Assembly (NCBI GenBank): GCA_963757815.1
Contig: CAVWSN010000018.1
Span: forward strand, 62,001-126,000
From: JACVRW01 sp963757815
GTDB taxonomy: Bacteria; Actinomycetota; Thermoleophilia; Solirubrobacterales; Thermoleophilaceae
Length of the DNA stretch: 64,000 nt
Reading direction: 5' to 3'
Shown here: piece by piece, positions 18,490 through 26,746 of the stretch
Numbering within the stretch: position 1 is the stretch's first letter
Layout of the letters: the number at the start of each line of letters is the position of its first letter
Notes under the pieces: model-generated
The model's database searches: none
What the model was told of the DNA's origin: nothing
Seen by the model: the letters and a program-made list of their open reading frames with translations, nothing else
Translations under genes and position numbers: made by a program

Positions 18490-19284
18490 CTACCGCGGCG
18501 GATGCAGGCGTGGCGGTTGCGGCCACTGTGGTGAAGTGCCCGGATCGCCGTCTGCGGCGATCCGTACGCGATGAGGGCTGGCAAGGCGTGAGGCGGCTGT
18601 GCGGCGTTCCTGAGCCGAGCGGCTGGCTGGGGCGAATGCGCTCCAGGTGAACCAGTGGCCGAATCCGCGTTGCAGCGTCCGCGGGCCGCTCAGCGTCAGC
18701 TGGCCGGCTCGAATCGCGCCGCGCAGCTCGGCCCGTCCCAGGTAGACGCGGTAGAGCGTGGTGGTGTCGACGATGACCTCGAGGTCGACGTCGAAACCGG
18801 GATGCTGAAGGCAGACTGAGACCTCGGACGGCTCGAGGACCATCCAGTAACGCCGCTTGGGGTCGCGAAAGTCGAACTGAACCACGGTTCGGTTGGGTGG
18901 GAGCTGCTGGCGATCGACGTGGCGGGCCATCCAGACGATCAACAGGTCGGGATCGAGTTCCTCGGGGCGCGGCTCGGTGAACGACCAAGTCGCCCCCCAC
19001 TCGCCGATCGCCTGCACGACCGGCTGGAGGTCACGGCCGGCGGGCGTGAGGCGATATTCGAGGGTGCGGCCCTTGGGGCCCGTCCTGCGCTCGATGACCT
19101 CGGCCCGCTCGAGCGCGCGCATGCGGTCGGTGAGGACCGAGCGCGAGATCCCCGGGAGGCCGCGTTGCAGCTCGTTGAAGCCGCTCGCGCCGCCCAGCAT
19201 CTCGCGCACGATCAGAAGCGTCCAACGGTCGCTGAGGATCTCGGTGGCCTTGGCGACGGGGCAGTACTGCGCGTAGCTGCGCAT
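18490..19284 (-). CDS. HxlR-family transcriptional regulator with SCP2-like C-terminal domain
   Basis: The product has 264 aa. The N-terminal 95 residues are a classic HxlR winged helix (CPVAKATEILSDRWTLLIVREM ... RGLPGISRSVLTDRMRALE ... EYRLTPAGRDL), with the conserved N-terminal cysteine. Residues about 100-220 resemble the sterol-carrier-like domain found behind HxlR modules in actinobacteria, which may bind a hydrophobic ligand. The last 45 residues are low-complexity and may be read-through caused by a lost stop. The gene is divergent from the FAD oxidoreductase, and a perfect dyad lies between them, so it probably represses that gene and itself. Confidence 0.88.
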   Translation of the reverse strand: MRSYAQYCPVAKATEILSDRWTLLIVREMLGGASGFNELQRGLPGISRSVLTDRMRALERAEVIERRTGPKGRTLEYRLTPAGRDLQPVVQAIGEWGATWSFTEPRPEELDPDLLIVWMARHVDRQQLPPNRTVVQFDFRDPKRRYWMVLEPSEVSVCLQHPGFDVDLEVIVDTTTLYRVYLGRAELRGAIRAGQLTLSGPRTLQRGFGHWFTWSAFAPASRSAQERRTAASRLASPHRVRIAADGDPGTSPQWPQPPRLHPPR

Positions 19285-19326
19285 CGCGCCACCATGCTAG
19301 CCCCGGATCGGGCACAGGTCTGTTAC

Positions 19327-19344
19327 TCGAACCGGTTGGTTCGA
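19327..19344. promoter_or_regulatory. Probable HxlR operator
   Basis: TCGAACC-GGTT-GGTTCGA is a perfect 7-bp dyad. It is bracketed by TACT (19324-19327) and AGTA (19346-19349), which extend the symmetry. It lies midway in the 104-bp divergent gap between the HxlR regulator and the FAD-dependent oxidoreductase, the expected place for an autoregulated operator. Confidence 0.6.
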
Positions 19345-19388
19345 AAGTAGAACTAGCCAGCCTGGGTCGGCAAGCCTACGTTGCCGGC

Positions 19389-20813
19389 ATGGCCACGAAG
19401 ACACCGATACCACAGGCAGCGCCCCTGGAGACGACCGGGTTCGACGAGCTCGGCGGATCGTTCCGCGGAGAGCTGCTGCGGCCGACCAGCCCCGGCTACG
19501 ACACTGCCCGCAGGATCTGGAATGGCGCGGTCGACCGCCATCCGGCCTGCATCGCTCGCTGCACCGGCGTGGCCGATGTGGTCGCGGCGGTGCGCTTCGC
19601 GCGCGACCACGACCTGGAGATCGCCGTGCGGGGCGGGGGCCACAACGTGGCCGGCACCGCGGTGTGCGACGACGGGGTCGTCATCGACCTCTCGGCGATG
19701 CGGGGCGTGTGGGTCGACCCCGCCGGTCGCACGGCCTGGGTCCAGGGCGGTGCTCTGTGGGGCGACGTCGACCACGAGACGCAGGCCCACGGTCTGGCCA
19801 CCACCGGCGGCATCGTGAGCCACACCGGGGTCGCCGGGCTCACCCTCGGCGGTGGCATCGGCTTCCTCATGCGCAAACACGGGCTCACCGTCGACAACCT
19901 GCTTGCCGCCGAGGTGGTCACCGCCGAGGGGAGCATCGTCCGGGCGTCCGCCGACGAACACCCCGATCTGTTCTGGGCGCTGCGAGGCGGCGGCGGCAAC
20001 TTCGGCGTCGTCACCTCGTTCCGGTTCGCTCTGCACCCCGTCGGCCCGACCGTGATGGCCGGGCCCGTCTTCTGGGCGGCCGACGACACCACCGACGTGC
20101 TGCGCTTCTACCGGGACTTCGCCGCCGAAGCGCCCGACGAGCTCGGCACCGTCGTCAGGCTCGGCACCGTCCCCCCACTGCCGGTCATCCCCGAGGACCT
20201 GCACTGGCGGCCGGCCATCGCCGTCGCCTGCTGCTACGCCGGCGCCGTCGAAGACGGCGAGCGTGCGGTGCGGGCCCTCCGCCGGTTCGGGACGCCGCTC
20301 GTTGATCTGCTCGCACCCTCGCCGTACGTCGCCTTCCAGGGCGGCCTCGACGACACCGTCCCCCACGGGTGGCACTACTACTGGAAGGGGACGAACCTCG
20401 ACGGCCTCTCCGACGACGCCATCGCGGTCATCGCCGATCACGCGTACGCCGCCAGCTCGCCCCGGTCGTACGCGGCGATGTTCCACGTGGGTGGCGCCGT
20501 CGGCCGAGTCCCCCACGACGCCACCGCCTACGCCGGTCGCGACGTGGCCCACACCATGAGCATCGACGCCGTGTGGCTCCCTGACGAGTCCGGCGAGCAC
20601 GCCGCGGCCGAGACCGCTTGGGCGCGGCGGTTCCTCCAAGCCCTCCAACCGCACCGCGCCGGCGTCTACGTCAACTTCCTCGATTCCGACGACGACTCCA
20701 GCCGCGTTCGAGAGGCCTACGGCGATCAGATCTACCGGCGACTCGCCGAAGTCAAGGCCAAGTACGACCCTGACAACGCCTTCCACCACAACAAGAACAT
20801 CCAGCCCGGCTGA
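19389..20813 (+). CDS. FAD-binding oxidoreductase (PCMH/BBE family)
   Basis: The product has 474 aa. The FAD-binding domain has IAVRGGGHNVAG, whose His is the usual site of 8-alpha-histidyl FAD attachment, then GVAGLTLGGGIGFLMRKHGL and LFWALRGGGGNFGVVTSF. The C-terminal berberine-bridge-like segment is YVNFLDSDDD ... YDPDNAFHHNKNIQP. The cysteine needed for a second covalent FAD bond in bicovalent members is replaced (GGIVSHTGVAG), so attachment is probably single. Such enzymes oxidise alcohols or sugars with oxygen. It is a cytosolic-looking protein without a signal peptide. Regulation by the divergent HxlR protein is likely. The substrate is unknown. Confidence 0.9.
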   Translation: MATKTPIPQAAPLETTGFDELGGSFRGELLRPTSPGYDTARRIWNGAVDRHPACIARCTGVADVVAAVRFARDHDLEIAVRGGGHNVAGTAVCDDGVVIDLSAMRGVWVDPAGRTAWVQGGALWGDVDHETQAHGLATTGGIVSHTGVAGLTLGGGIGFLMRKHGLTVDNLLAAEVVTAEGSIVRASADEHPDLFWALRGGGGNFGVVTSFRFALHPVGPTVMAGPVFWAADDTTDVLRFYRDFAAEAPDELGTVVRLGTVPPLPVIPEDLHWRPAIAVACCYAGAVEDGERAVRALRRFGTPLVDLLAPSPYVAFQGGLDDTVPHGWHYYWKGTNLDGLSDDAIAVIADHAYAASSPRSYAAMFHVGGAVGRVPHDATAYAGRDVAHTMSIDAVWLPDESGEHAAAETAWARRFLQALQPHRAGVYVNFLDSDDDSSRVREAYGDQIYRRLAEVKAKYDPDNAFHHNKNIQPG

Positions 20814-20911
20814 CGCCCGCGCCGGGCCGACCGGCCCAAAGGGCTTTGAGAAGGTCGCCCACCACGCGCGCCGCTATCGGACGTGCGCGCGCTGAGCACC
20901 GAGCGCTGAGC

Positions 20912-20938
20912 ATTGTCACGGGCGGCGCCCCTATCTCG
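20912..20938 (+). promoter_or_regulatory. ECF41-type promoter
   Basis: TGTCACG (20912-20918), a 16-bp spacer and CGTC (20935-20938) match the ECF41 consensus as I recall it (TGTCACA, 16 bp, CGTC) with one mismatch. It directly precedes the decayed epimerase gene, and an ECF41 sigma gene follows that epimerase. I infer an autoregulated epimerase-sigma transcript. Confidence 0.7.
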
Positions 20939-20969
20939 TCTTATGGGCAATGAGACGAGAGGCGCAGTC

Positions 20970-22081
20970 GTGAAGGTCTTCGTGGCCGGCGCCACGGGCG
21001 TGCTCGGCAGAGCGCTGGTCCCGCAGCTCGTGGCCCGAGGCCACGACGTGGTCGGGATGACCAGGACCGCGTCGAAGCAGGATCGGCTGCGGGCGTTGGG
21101 GGCGCGTCCGGTCGTGGTCGACGCTCTCGACCCCGACGCGGTCGCCCAGGCGGTGGCGTCGGCCGAGCCCGAGGTGATCGTGCATCAGCTCACGGCGTTG
21201 TCCGGGAAGCTGTCCGCGAGGGACATGCGGCACCCGGACCGCTCGCGGTGACCATGACCTACCCTGCGTCTACCGAGGTTCACCGGTCACGGACCATCAC
21301 AGACGAGGAGGCCCTGGTCAGCGGCGAGGTCGTGCCGATCGATTCCCAGGTCTTGGCCGAGACCGCGGCCGGATGCCGCTGGGCACCAGGTCATCGACTT
21401 CGGAGCTGACGGCTTCGTGGCTGCAGACGCCATCGTCTTCCAGATGTCGGCGACCCTCCGGCGGGCTCGGAGAACTGATCAAGACCGGAGGCTGAATCAC
21501 CGGCTCGATGCAACCCGGGCCCGCTGCGGGCGGGAAGGCGGCATCCTCGAGTGCTTGGAGCGGCAGACGGTGGTGCACACGACGTATCGGAGTGGCGGGC
21601 TGAGCACCGAGGTCTGCGCGTTGCGCGGACGGCGGCTTCTACGCGTCCTAGGGAACCGGGATCAAGGCCTGGCTCGGGAAGTCGGTCGATGGCCGGCGCC
21701 GATCCGCAAGCGTCGGTTCCCAGATCGTCGGCGACGGTGGTGGCGATCTGGTCGCATGTCCACGATCGAAGACGCCGCGGCGGCGACCGCGATGGCGGTC
21801 GAGCGCGGCCGGCCGGGTATCTACGACGTGGTGGACGACGACCCCGCGCCGGTGGCCGGGAGTGGCTGCCGGTGCTGGCGAGCGCGCTGGACGCCAAGCC
21901 GACCAAGGCGTGTCCGGCGGCTGGCTGCGCGCGACTGGCTGCCGGTGAGACGGCAACGCGTACATGACTGACCGACGTGCGACGAGGCGACGGACCATCG
22001 AACGAGAAGGCCAAGCGCGAGCTCGGCTGGAAGCCGCGCTATGCGAGCTGGCGGCGGGGCTTCGCGCAGGGGCTCGGCTGA
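20970..22081 (+). pseudogene. NAD-dependent epimerase/dehydratase, heavily decayed (ECF41 partner)
   Basis: From GTG 20970 (an in-frame ATG lies at 20943) the Rossmann start is intact: VKVFVAGATGVLGRALVPQLVARGHDVVGMTR. The frame ends at 21251 after about 94 residues. Pieces of the same family can be followed in changing frames: a GGFY-GTGIK-like piece near 21630-21670, IRKRRFP near 21700, WSHVH followed by IEDAAAATAMAVERGRPGIYDVVDDDP near 21750-21845, and the C-terminus EKAKRELGWKPRYASWRRGF ending at 22081. The middle is too degraded to rebuild. The stop lies 3 bp before the sigma factor start. Epimerases are one of the three usual targets of ECF41 sigma factors. Confidence 0.75.
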
Positions 22082-22084
22082 GCG

Positions 22085-22997
22085 ATGACCGAGGAGGAGT
22101 TCGATGAGCTCCGCCCGTCGGTGTTCGCGATCGCCTACCGGATGCTCGGCAGCGTGAGCGAGGCGGAGGACGTGGTGCAGGAGGGGTTTCTCCGCCTCCA
22201 CCGGGCGCGCGAGGGCGGCGAGCGGATCGAGTCGCCGCGCGCCTACCTGTCGACGGTGGTCTCGCGGCTCTCGCTCGACCAGCTCCGCTCGGCGCGGGTC
22301 CGGCGCGAGACCTACGTGGGCGAGTGGCTGCCGGAGCCGCTCGTGGCGAGCGCCGACGACGATCCCGCCCGCAAGGCCGAGATCGCCGATTCGCTGTCGC
22401 TCGCCTTCCTCGTCCTGCTCGAGAGCCTGTCGCCCGAGCAGCGCGCCGCGTTCCTGCTGCGGGAGGTGTTCGACGAGCCCTACGACCGGATCGCGGAGAT
22501 CGTCGGCACGAGCGAGCAGAACGCCCGCCAGCTCGCCACACGGGCACGCCGCCAGGTGGAGGAGCGGCGCCCCCGGTTCGAGGCCTCGCGCGAGCAGCGC
22601 GAGGAGCTCGCGACCCGCTTCTTCGCGGCCGCCGAGGAAGGCGATCTCCAGGGGCTGGAGGAGCTGCTGGCCCACGACGTGGTGCTCCGCGGCGACGGCG
22701 GCGGCAAGGCGCCCGCCCTCGCGCGTGCGCTCCACGGCCGCGCCAGGGTGGCGCGCACGCTCATCGCGGGGCTGCGCGCCGCTCACCCGCTTCGGCGGCT
22801 TCACCATGCGCCGCGAAGAGGTGAACGGGCAACCGGGTGCGCTGGTCTTGGACCGCGAGGACAGGCTGGTCGGCGTGATGAGCCTCGACGTCGCGGAGGG
22901 CCAGATCCAGGCTGTGAGCTCGATCGTCAACCCGGACAAGCTGCGGCACCTGGGGCCGCTGGCCGACCTGGCCGCGCTGCTGCGCAAGCGGAGCTAG
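22085..22997 (+). CDS. sigJ: ECF41-group RNA polymerase sigma factor (SigJ-like), one frameshift near C-terminus
   Basis: The sigma-70 region 2 (FAIAYRMLGSVSEAEDVVQEGFLRLH) and region 4 (SPEQRAAFLLREVFDEPYDRIAEIVG) are followed by a SnoaL-like C-terminal extension. Three motifs that mark the ECF41 group are visible: WLPEP after region 2, DGGGK early in the extension and NPDKL near the end. In this group the fused extension replaces an anti-sigma factor. One extra base near 22781 shifts the frame at LIAGLRAAHPL; homology resumes with LTRFGGFTMRREEVNGQPGA and continues to the stop at 22997. It starts 3 bp after the epimerase stop, so translation was probably coupled. The gene name is by family resemblance only. 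Confidence 0.87.
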
Positions 22998-23049
22998 ATC
23001 CTTCGGCTCGCGCGTACGACTCATCCCGAATTATCGTTGGCGCCCGCGT

Positions 23050-23838
23050 ATGAGGCTCTGCGTGATGGTCGAGGGGCAGGAGGGTGTCACCTGGGAGCAG
23101 TGGGTGGCGCTCGCCCAGACCGCCGAGCGATGCGGGTACGAGGCGCTGTTTCGCTCCGACCACTACCTGTCGGTGATGGGCGGCGGACACCGCGGCGCGC
23201 TGGACGCATGGGCCACGCTCGCCGGCTTGGCCGGAGTCACCTCCACGCTGCGGCTCGGCACGCTCGTCTCCCCCGCGACCTTCCGTCACCCGGCGGTGCT
23301 CGCCAAGAACGCGGTCACGGTCGACCACATCTCCGGCGGGCGCGTCGAGCTCGGCATCGGCGCCGGCTGGAACGCGGCCGAGCACGCCGCCTACGGCTTC
23401 GAGCTCCCCCCGATGCGCGAGCGCTTCGACCGCTTCGCCGAGCAGGTCGAGATCGTGCGCGGGCTGCTGTCCGACGGCGAGTTCGCCTTCGACGGCCACT
23501 ACTACCGGCTGGCCGGGGTCGACGCGCAGCCCAAGCCCGTCAGCGGCCACCTGCCGATCGTGCTCGGCGGCAAGGCCGGGCCGCGCGCAGCAGCGCTCGC
23601 GGCGCGCTTCGCCGACGAGTACAACGTGATCTTCGTCTCGCCCGAGGAGTGCCGGGAGGTGCGCGAGCGCCTCGACGAGCGTCTGACGCTGAGCCTGATG
23701 ACCGGGCTCGAGGGCTTCCGGCGGGAGCAGATGGAGGCCTACGCCGAGGCGGGCGTGGAGCGCGTGATGCTCCAGCACCTCGACCACGCCGATCTCGACG
23801 CGATTGAGCGCACGATGCAGCGGCTGCGCAAGTCCTGA
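23050..23838 (+). CDS. LLM-class (F420-type) flavin-dependent oxidoreductase
   Basis: The product has 262 aa, a TIM-barrel luciferase-like protein. It starts MRLCVMVEGQEGVTWEQW and has LFRSDHYLSVMG, LRLGTLVSPATFRHPAVLAKNAVTVDHISGGRVELGIGAGWNAAEHAAYGF, the canonical LLM core. The VSPATFRHP and GRVELGIGAGW segments are typical of F420-dependent members. It is a little shorter than the usual 290-340 aa but reaches a normal C-terminal helix (IERTMQRL). It acts in the cytoplasm as a hydride transfer enzyme; the substrate is unknown. Confidence 0.87.
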   Translation: MRLCVMVEGQEGVTWEQWVALAQTAERCGYEALFRSDHYLSVMGGGHRGALDAWATLAGLAGVTSTLRLGTLVSPATFRHPAVLAKNAVTVDHISGGRVELGIGAGWNAAEHAAYGFELPPMRERFDRFAEQVEIVRGLLSDGEFAFDGHYYRLAGVDAQPKPVSGHLPIVLGGKAGPRAAALAARFADEYNVIFVSPEECREVRERLDERLTLSLMTGLEGFRREQMEAYAEAGVERVMLQHLDHADLDAIERTMQRLRKS

Positions 23839-23904
23839 ACACGCCGGCGGTCGCGGCCGCCAACTCGTCGCATTCCGGGCCGCGCGCTGGTTAGGCAGCT
23901 CAAT

Positions 23905-23920
23905 TCGGCAGAACTGCCGA
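23905..23920. repeat. Short perfect inverted repeat
   Basis: TCGGCAG-AA-CTGCCGA has 7-bp arms and lies in the 160-bp gap between the LLM oxidoreductase and the methyltransferase remnant. The 2-base centre disfavours an RNA hairpin loop and fits a protein-binding dyad. Confidence 0.35.
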
Positions 23921-23995
23921 TGGCGCAGGCTCGGTGCGCGCCTACCTTCGATGAAGCGCTGCCCCCGCGCGCCAAGATACGCTCGTCGTGGCTCT

Positions 23996-24392
23996 CTGAC
24001 GAACGTCGAGCTGGTGCACGGCGACGCCCGCTCCACCGGGCTGCCGGGCGGCGTTCGACCTCGCCACCGCCCGGCTGGTGCTCGTCAACGTTCCGCGCCC
24101 CGAAGAGATCGTCGCCGAGGCCGTCAGGCTCGCCCGACCGGGCGGGACGGTCGCCTTTCACGAGGCCGACGCGCTAACCGAGGTCTGCGACCCGCCGCTC
24201 GAGGCATGGACGCAACTGAGAAACCTCCTGAACCGGTACGCCGAGCTGAACGGCATCGACCTGTTCGTGGGCCGGCGGCTGCCGCGACTCCTGCGTGACG
24301 CCGGCCTCGTCGCGCTCGTTGTCTCACACCTCTACATCCAGGCCTGGGGACGCAAGCCCCACGGCGAAGCCTCGACCGCCACAAAGACGTGA
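23996..24392 (+). pseudogene. SAM-dependent methyltransferase remnant
   Basis: Only the second half of a class I methyltransferase is present. A first piece reads NVELVHGDARSTGLP (acidic motif II region). One frame away come FDLATARLVLVNVPRPEEIVAEAVRLARPGG and TVAFHEAD, with the usual post-motif strand, ending LVVSHLYIQAWGRKP. The glycine-rich SAM-binding motif I and everything before it are missing, because the upstream 150 bp has no homology. The gene is therefore 5'-truncated and frameshifted near 24045. Function is presumably lost. Confidence 0.7.
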
Positions 24393-24408
24393 GGGCGGCG
24401 CTGGGACT

Positions 24409-25323
24409 TCAGGTCGTCGTCGTGTCGCCACGCTGGGCGCTGGGGTCGCTGCCGCCGGCGAGGCGGCCCCAGCGGCGGAAGCCGCCCTCGGTGTTGAGCA
24501 CTTGGCCGGTTATCCAGCGGCCGTCGTCTGAGACCAGCCAGGCTATAAGCCTCGCCGGGTCGTCCGGCTCGCCCCAGCGCCCGGCCGGGAGCCGGTCGGC
24601 CACTGCCGCGAGCAGCTCTGGGGTTGCCCAGCCGGTGTCGACCGGGCCGGGGTTGATGCAGTTGACGGTGATCCCGCGGTCGGCGAGCTCGTCGGCGAGG
24701 GTGAGCGTGACCGCAGCGAGCGCACCCTTGGAGGCGGCGTAGGCGATCTCGCCCGGCATCGGGCCAAGGTTCTGCCCTGAGGTCATGAGCACGATTCGCC
24801 CACCCGGCCGGCCGTCGTGCGCCTGCGCGAAGGCCCGGGCAAGCAGTAGCGACGAGCGCGTGTTTATGGCCCAATGAGCGTCGAGCATTTCTGCGTCGAG
24901 GCCGCCGAGCCCGGAGTCCGGTCCACTCGAGGCGTGGTTACAGACAAGGACGTCGACGTGCCCAAACGCGGAGACAGCGTGGGCGAAGAGGCGCTCGGGA
25001 GCACCTGGCGCGGCGAGATCCATCCCGGAGTCCACGACGCCGGCGGTGACGTCCGCGAGACGCGTGCGTAGCTCGTCGACCACCAGGTCGATCCCGCCCG
25101 GGTCAGCGCCCCACGGGCGGTCGGCGTCGTGCGGCACGTAGTGGTGGGCGAAGATGCTCGCCCCCGCGGCGGCAAGCCGGCTCGCGATCGCGAATCCGAT
25201 CCCGGTACGTCGACTCACGCCGGTGACGAGCGCCACCCGCCCGCGCAAGGGGAGCACATCGCCGGGGCGGTCGATCACGCCGTCGAGGATGCCACCTCCC
25301 CGAGCGGCTCGTCGTGAGGTCAC
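24409..25323 (-). CDS. SDR-family oxidoreductase
   Basis: The frame has 304 aa from 25323, but conserved sequence starts at LPLRGRVALVTGVSRRTGIGFAIA (about residue 24), so a slightly later start is possible. The nucleotide-binding motif is TGVSRRTGIG, with the arginine pair common in NADP(H)-preferring members; NxA-type CNHAS is next, and the catalytic Ser (MTSGQ) and YAASK motif are present. The insert between the first strand and the NH motif (HYVPHDADRPWG) is typical of the FabG-like 3-oxoacyl reductase subset with a longer second loop. The substrate is unknown. Confidence 0.88.
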   Translation of the reverse strand: MTSRRAARGGGILDGVIDRPGDVLPLRGRVALVTGVSRRTGIGFAIASRLAAAGASIFAHHYVPHDADRPWGADPGGIDLVVDELRTRLADVTAGVVDSGMDLAAPGAPERLFAHAVSAFGHVDVLVCNHASSGPDSGLGGLDAEMLDAHWAINTRSSLLLARAFAQAHDGRPGGRIVLMTSGQNLGPMPGEIAYAASKGALAAVTLTLADELADRGITVNCINPGPVDTGWATPELLAAVADRLPAGRWGEPDDPARLIAWLVSDDGRWITGQVLNTEGGFRRWGRLAGGSDPSAQRGDTTTT

Positions 25324-25356
25324 CGCCTAATAGCGGTCCTTCTCCGGGCGGGGCGC

Positions 25357-25563
25357 GTGGTCGATGCTGAACTCGCTCAAGAGGAGTACCCCCACCCGCC
25401 CCTCAGCGACCGCGTCTGGACGCTCCGCCACAACCTAACCGCCTACGACGCAACCTTCGTCGCGCTCGCCGAAGCGCTCGACACCCCACTCGTCACATGC
25501 GACACCCGTCTCGCAGCCGCGCCGGCACACCACGCCAACATCGAACTGTTCCACGCCCGATAG
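25357..25563 (+). pseudogene. VapC-like PIN-domain toxin, C-terminal remnant
   Basis: The 68-aa frame contains LTAYDATFVALAEALDTPLVTCDTRLAA and ends IELFHA, the second half of VapC PIN nucleases with the YDA and TxD acidic residues. The first half, with the MxxVDxS motif and the first two catalytic acids, is absent, and no VapB antitoxin is visible upstream. It is a decayed toxin-antitoxin fragment rather than an active RNase. Confidence 0.7.
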
Positions 25564-25605
25564 GTCCGGGTGCAAGCTCGCCCGACTTGCTCTGGCCGGG
25601 GCCTC

Positions 25606-26439
25606 CTACGCCGGGGCCGCCGGGCCGTCGCGGATCACAGCGCGCACCTGGTCGACCGATACCGCATCCCATGGGAACTCGACGAGCCACCAGGTGGCGC
25701 CTGCTGCGACGTAAGGCGCCGGATCGCTGCCGGGCGGGAGGGCGACGACGACGTCGTAGGGCTCCGTGGGGTCCGTGCCGGCCTCCCTGCGCAGCCCCGC
25801 GAGATCGGCGACGACCTCGGCGAGCTGTTCGGCGTGCTCCAGCTCGATCGGGAAGAAACCCTGGTGCCGGGCCGCCCGGCGCAGTGGCCTGGGCTTGCCG
25901 TAGAAGCCCGCGACCCACACCGGTACGCCCGGCCGCTGGATCGGCCGGGGCAGGAAACGCATGCCGTCGACCGTGTAGTACTCGCCGCGGTGGTGCACCG
26001 GTTCGCCGGACCAGGCGGCCGCCAGGATCTCGAGCGACTCGTCGAGCATGCTTGCGCGTCGGCGGTCGTCGAGCTCCTCGCCCGTGATCGAGTACTCGCT
26101 CGCGAACAGGTCGCTCCCCAGTCCGACGCCGAGCGTGAGTCGGCCGCCGCTGAGCCGGTCGAGCGTCGCCGTTTCCCGGGCGACCTTGACAGGCCTACGC
26201 CGTGCGAGTGGGGTGACCATCGGGCCGAGCCGGATTCGCTCGGTGGCCGTGGCCATCGCCGCCAGCGTGATCCACGGGTCGGCCACGTCGACCACGGGCT
26301 CCCGGTAGCGCAAGTTGTCCCAGACGAAGACTCCGTGCCAGCCCGCCTCCTCCGCCTCGGCGGACAGGCGCGCGACGACCGCCGGGTCGGCCAGCGCATC
26401 GAACAGGGGCATGAAGAGTCCTGAGCGCATGCGAGCCAA
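25606..26439 (-). CDS. LLM-class (F420-type) flavin-dependent oxidoreductase
   Basis: The product has 277 aa and begins MRSGLFMPLFDALADPAVVARLSAEAEEAGWHG. It has VWDNLRYREPVVDVADPWITLAAMA, RLGPMVTPLARRRPVKVARETATLDRLSGGRLTLGVGLG, the full LLM barrel core, then YYTVDGMRFLPRPIQRPGVPVWVAG. It is distinct from the other LLM gene in the window. A C-terminal WWLVEFPWDA block is typical of this subgroup. F420 or FMN-dependent oxidoreduction is expected; the substrate is unknown. Confidence 0.87.
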   Translation of the reverse strand: MARMRSGLFMPLFDALADPAVVARLSAEAEEAGWHGVFVWDNLRYREPVVDVADPWITLAAMATATERIRLGPMVTPLARRRPVKVARETATLDRLSGGRLTLGVGLGSDLFASEYSITGEELDDRRRASMLDESLEILAAAWSGEPVHHRGEYYTVDGMRFLPRPIQRPGVPVWVAGFYGKPRPLRRAARHQGFFPIELEHAEQLAEVVADLAGLRREAGTDPTEPYDVVVALPPGSDPAPYVAAGATWWLVEFPWDAVSVDQVRAVIRDGPAAPA

Positions 26440-26479
26440 ACGCTACGAGACCGCGACGATCGATGAACCGCCGGCCGGG

Positions 26480-26683
26480 TCAGGTGGCCGGCGTCGGACC
26501 TCCGTCCTCGGGCGAGCCGGAGTCGCCTGCCATCCGAATGGCTGACCTGGTGATAACGATCAGCGACACGATCACCACGGCACCGCCGATAGCGTCGGCC
26601 GCCTTGCTGTGGATCGCGACAACGGCCGCCGCCGCCGCGACTCCCAGCACGCTCACGAGGAGGAGTTTGATCAGAGGGGACAT
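26480..26683 (-). CDS. Small putative membrane protein
   Basis: The product has 67 aa with two hydrophobic segments (LIKLLLVSVLGVAAAAAVVA and AIGGAVVIVSLIVITRS) and a short charged tail. No family is recognised. It sits between two minus-strand genes with separate functions. The membrane-like composition in only this frame supports it moderately. Confidence 0.5.
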   Translation of the reverse strand: MSPLIKLLLVSVLGVAAAAAVVAIHSKAADAIGGAVVIVSLIVITRSAIRMAGDSGSPEDGGPTPAT

Positions 26684-26746
26684 CTGGACCTCGACGTGAG
26701 CGTGGACGGCGATGATGAAAGACCCATGAAAACCAGCCCCGACGGC

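Noticed and set aside
19353..20789. A 478-codon open frame antisense to the FAD oxidoreductase
   Set aside because: Its product is a low-complexity Gly/Val/Arg-rich sequence without family motifs, whereas the sense frame has all expected motifs. High GC makes long antisense frames common.
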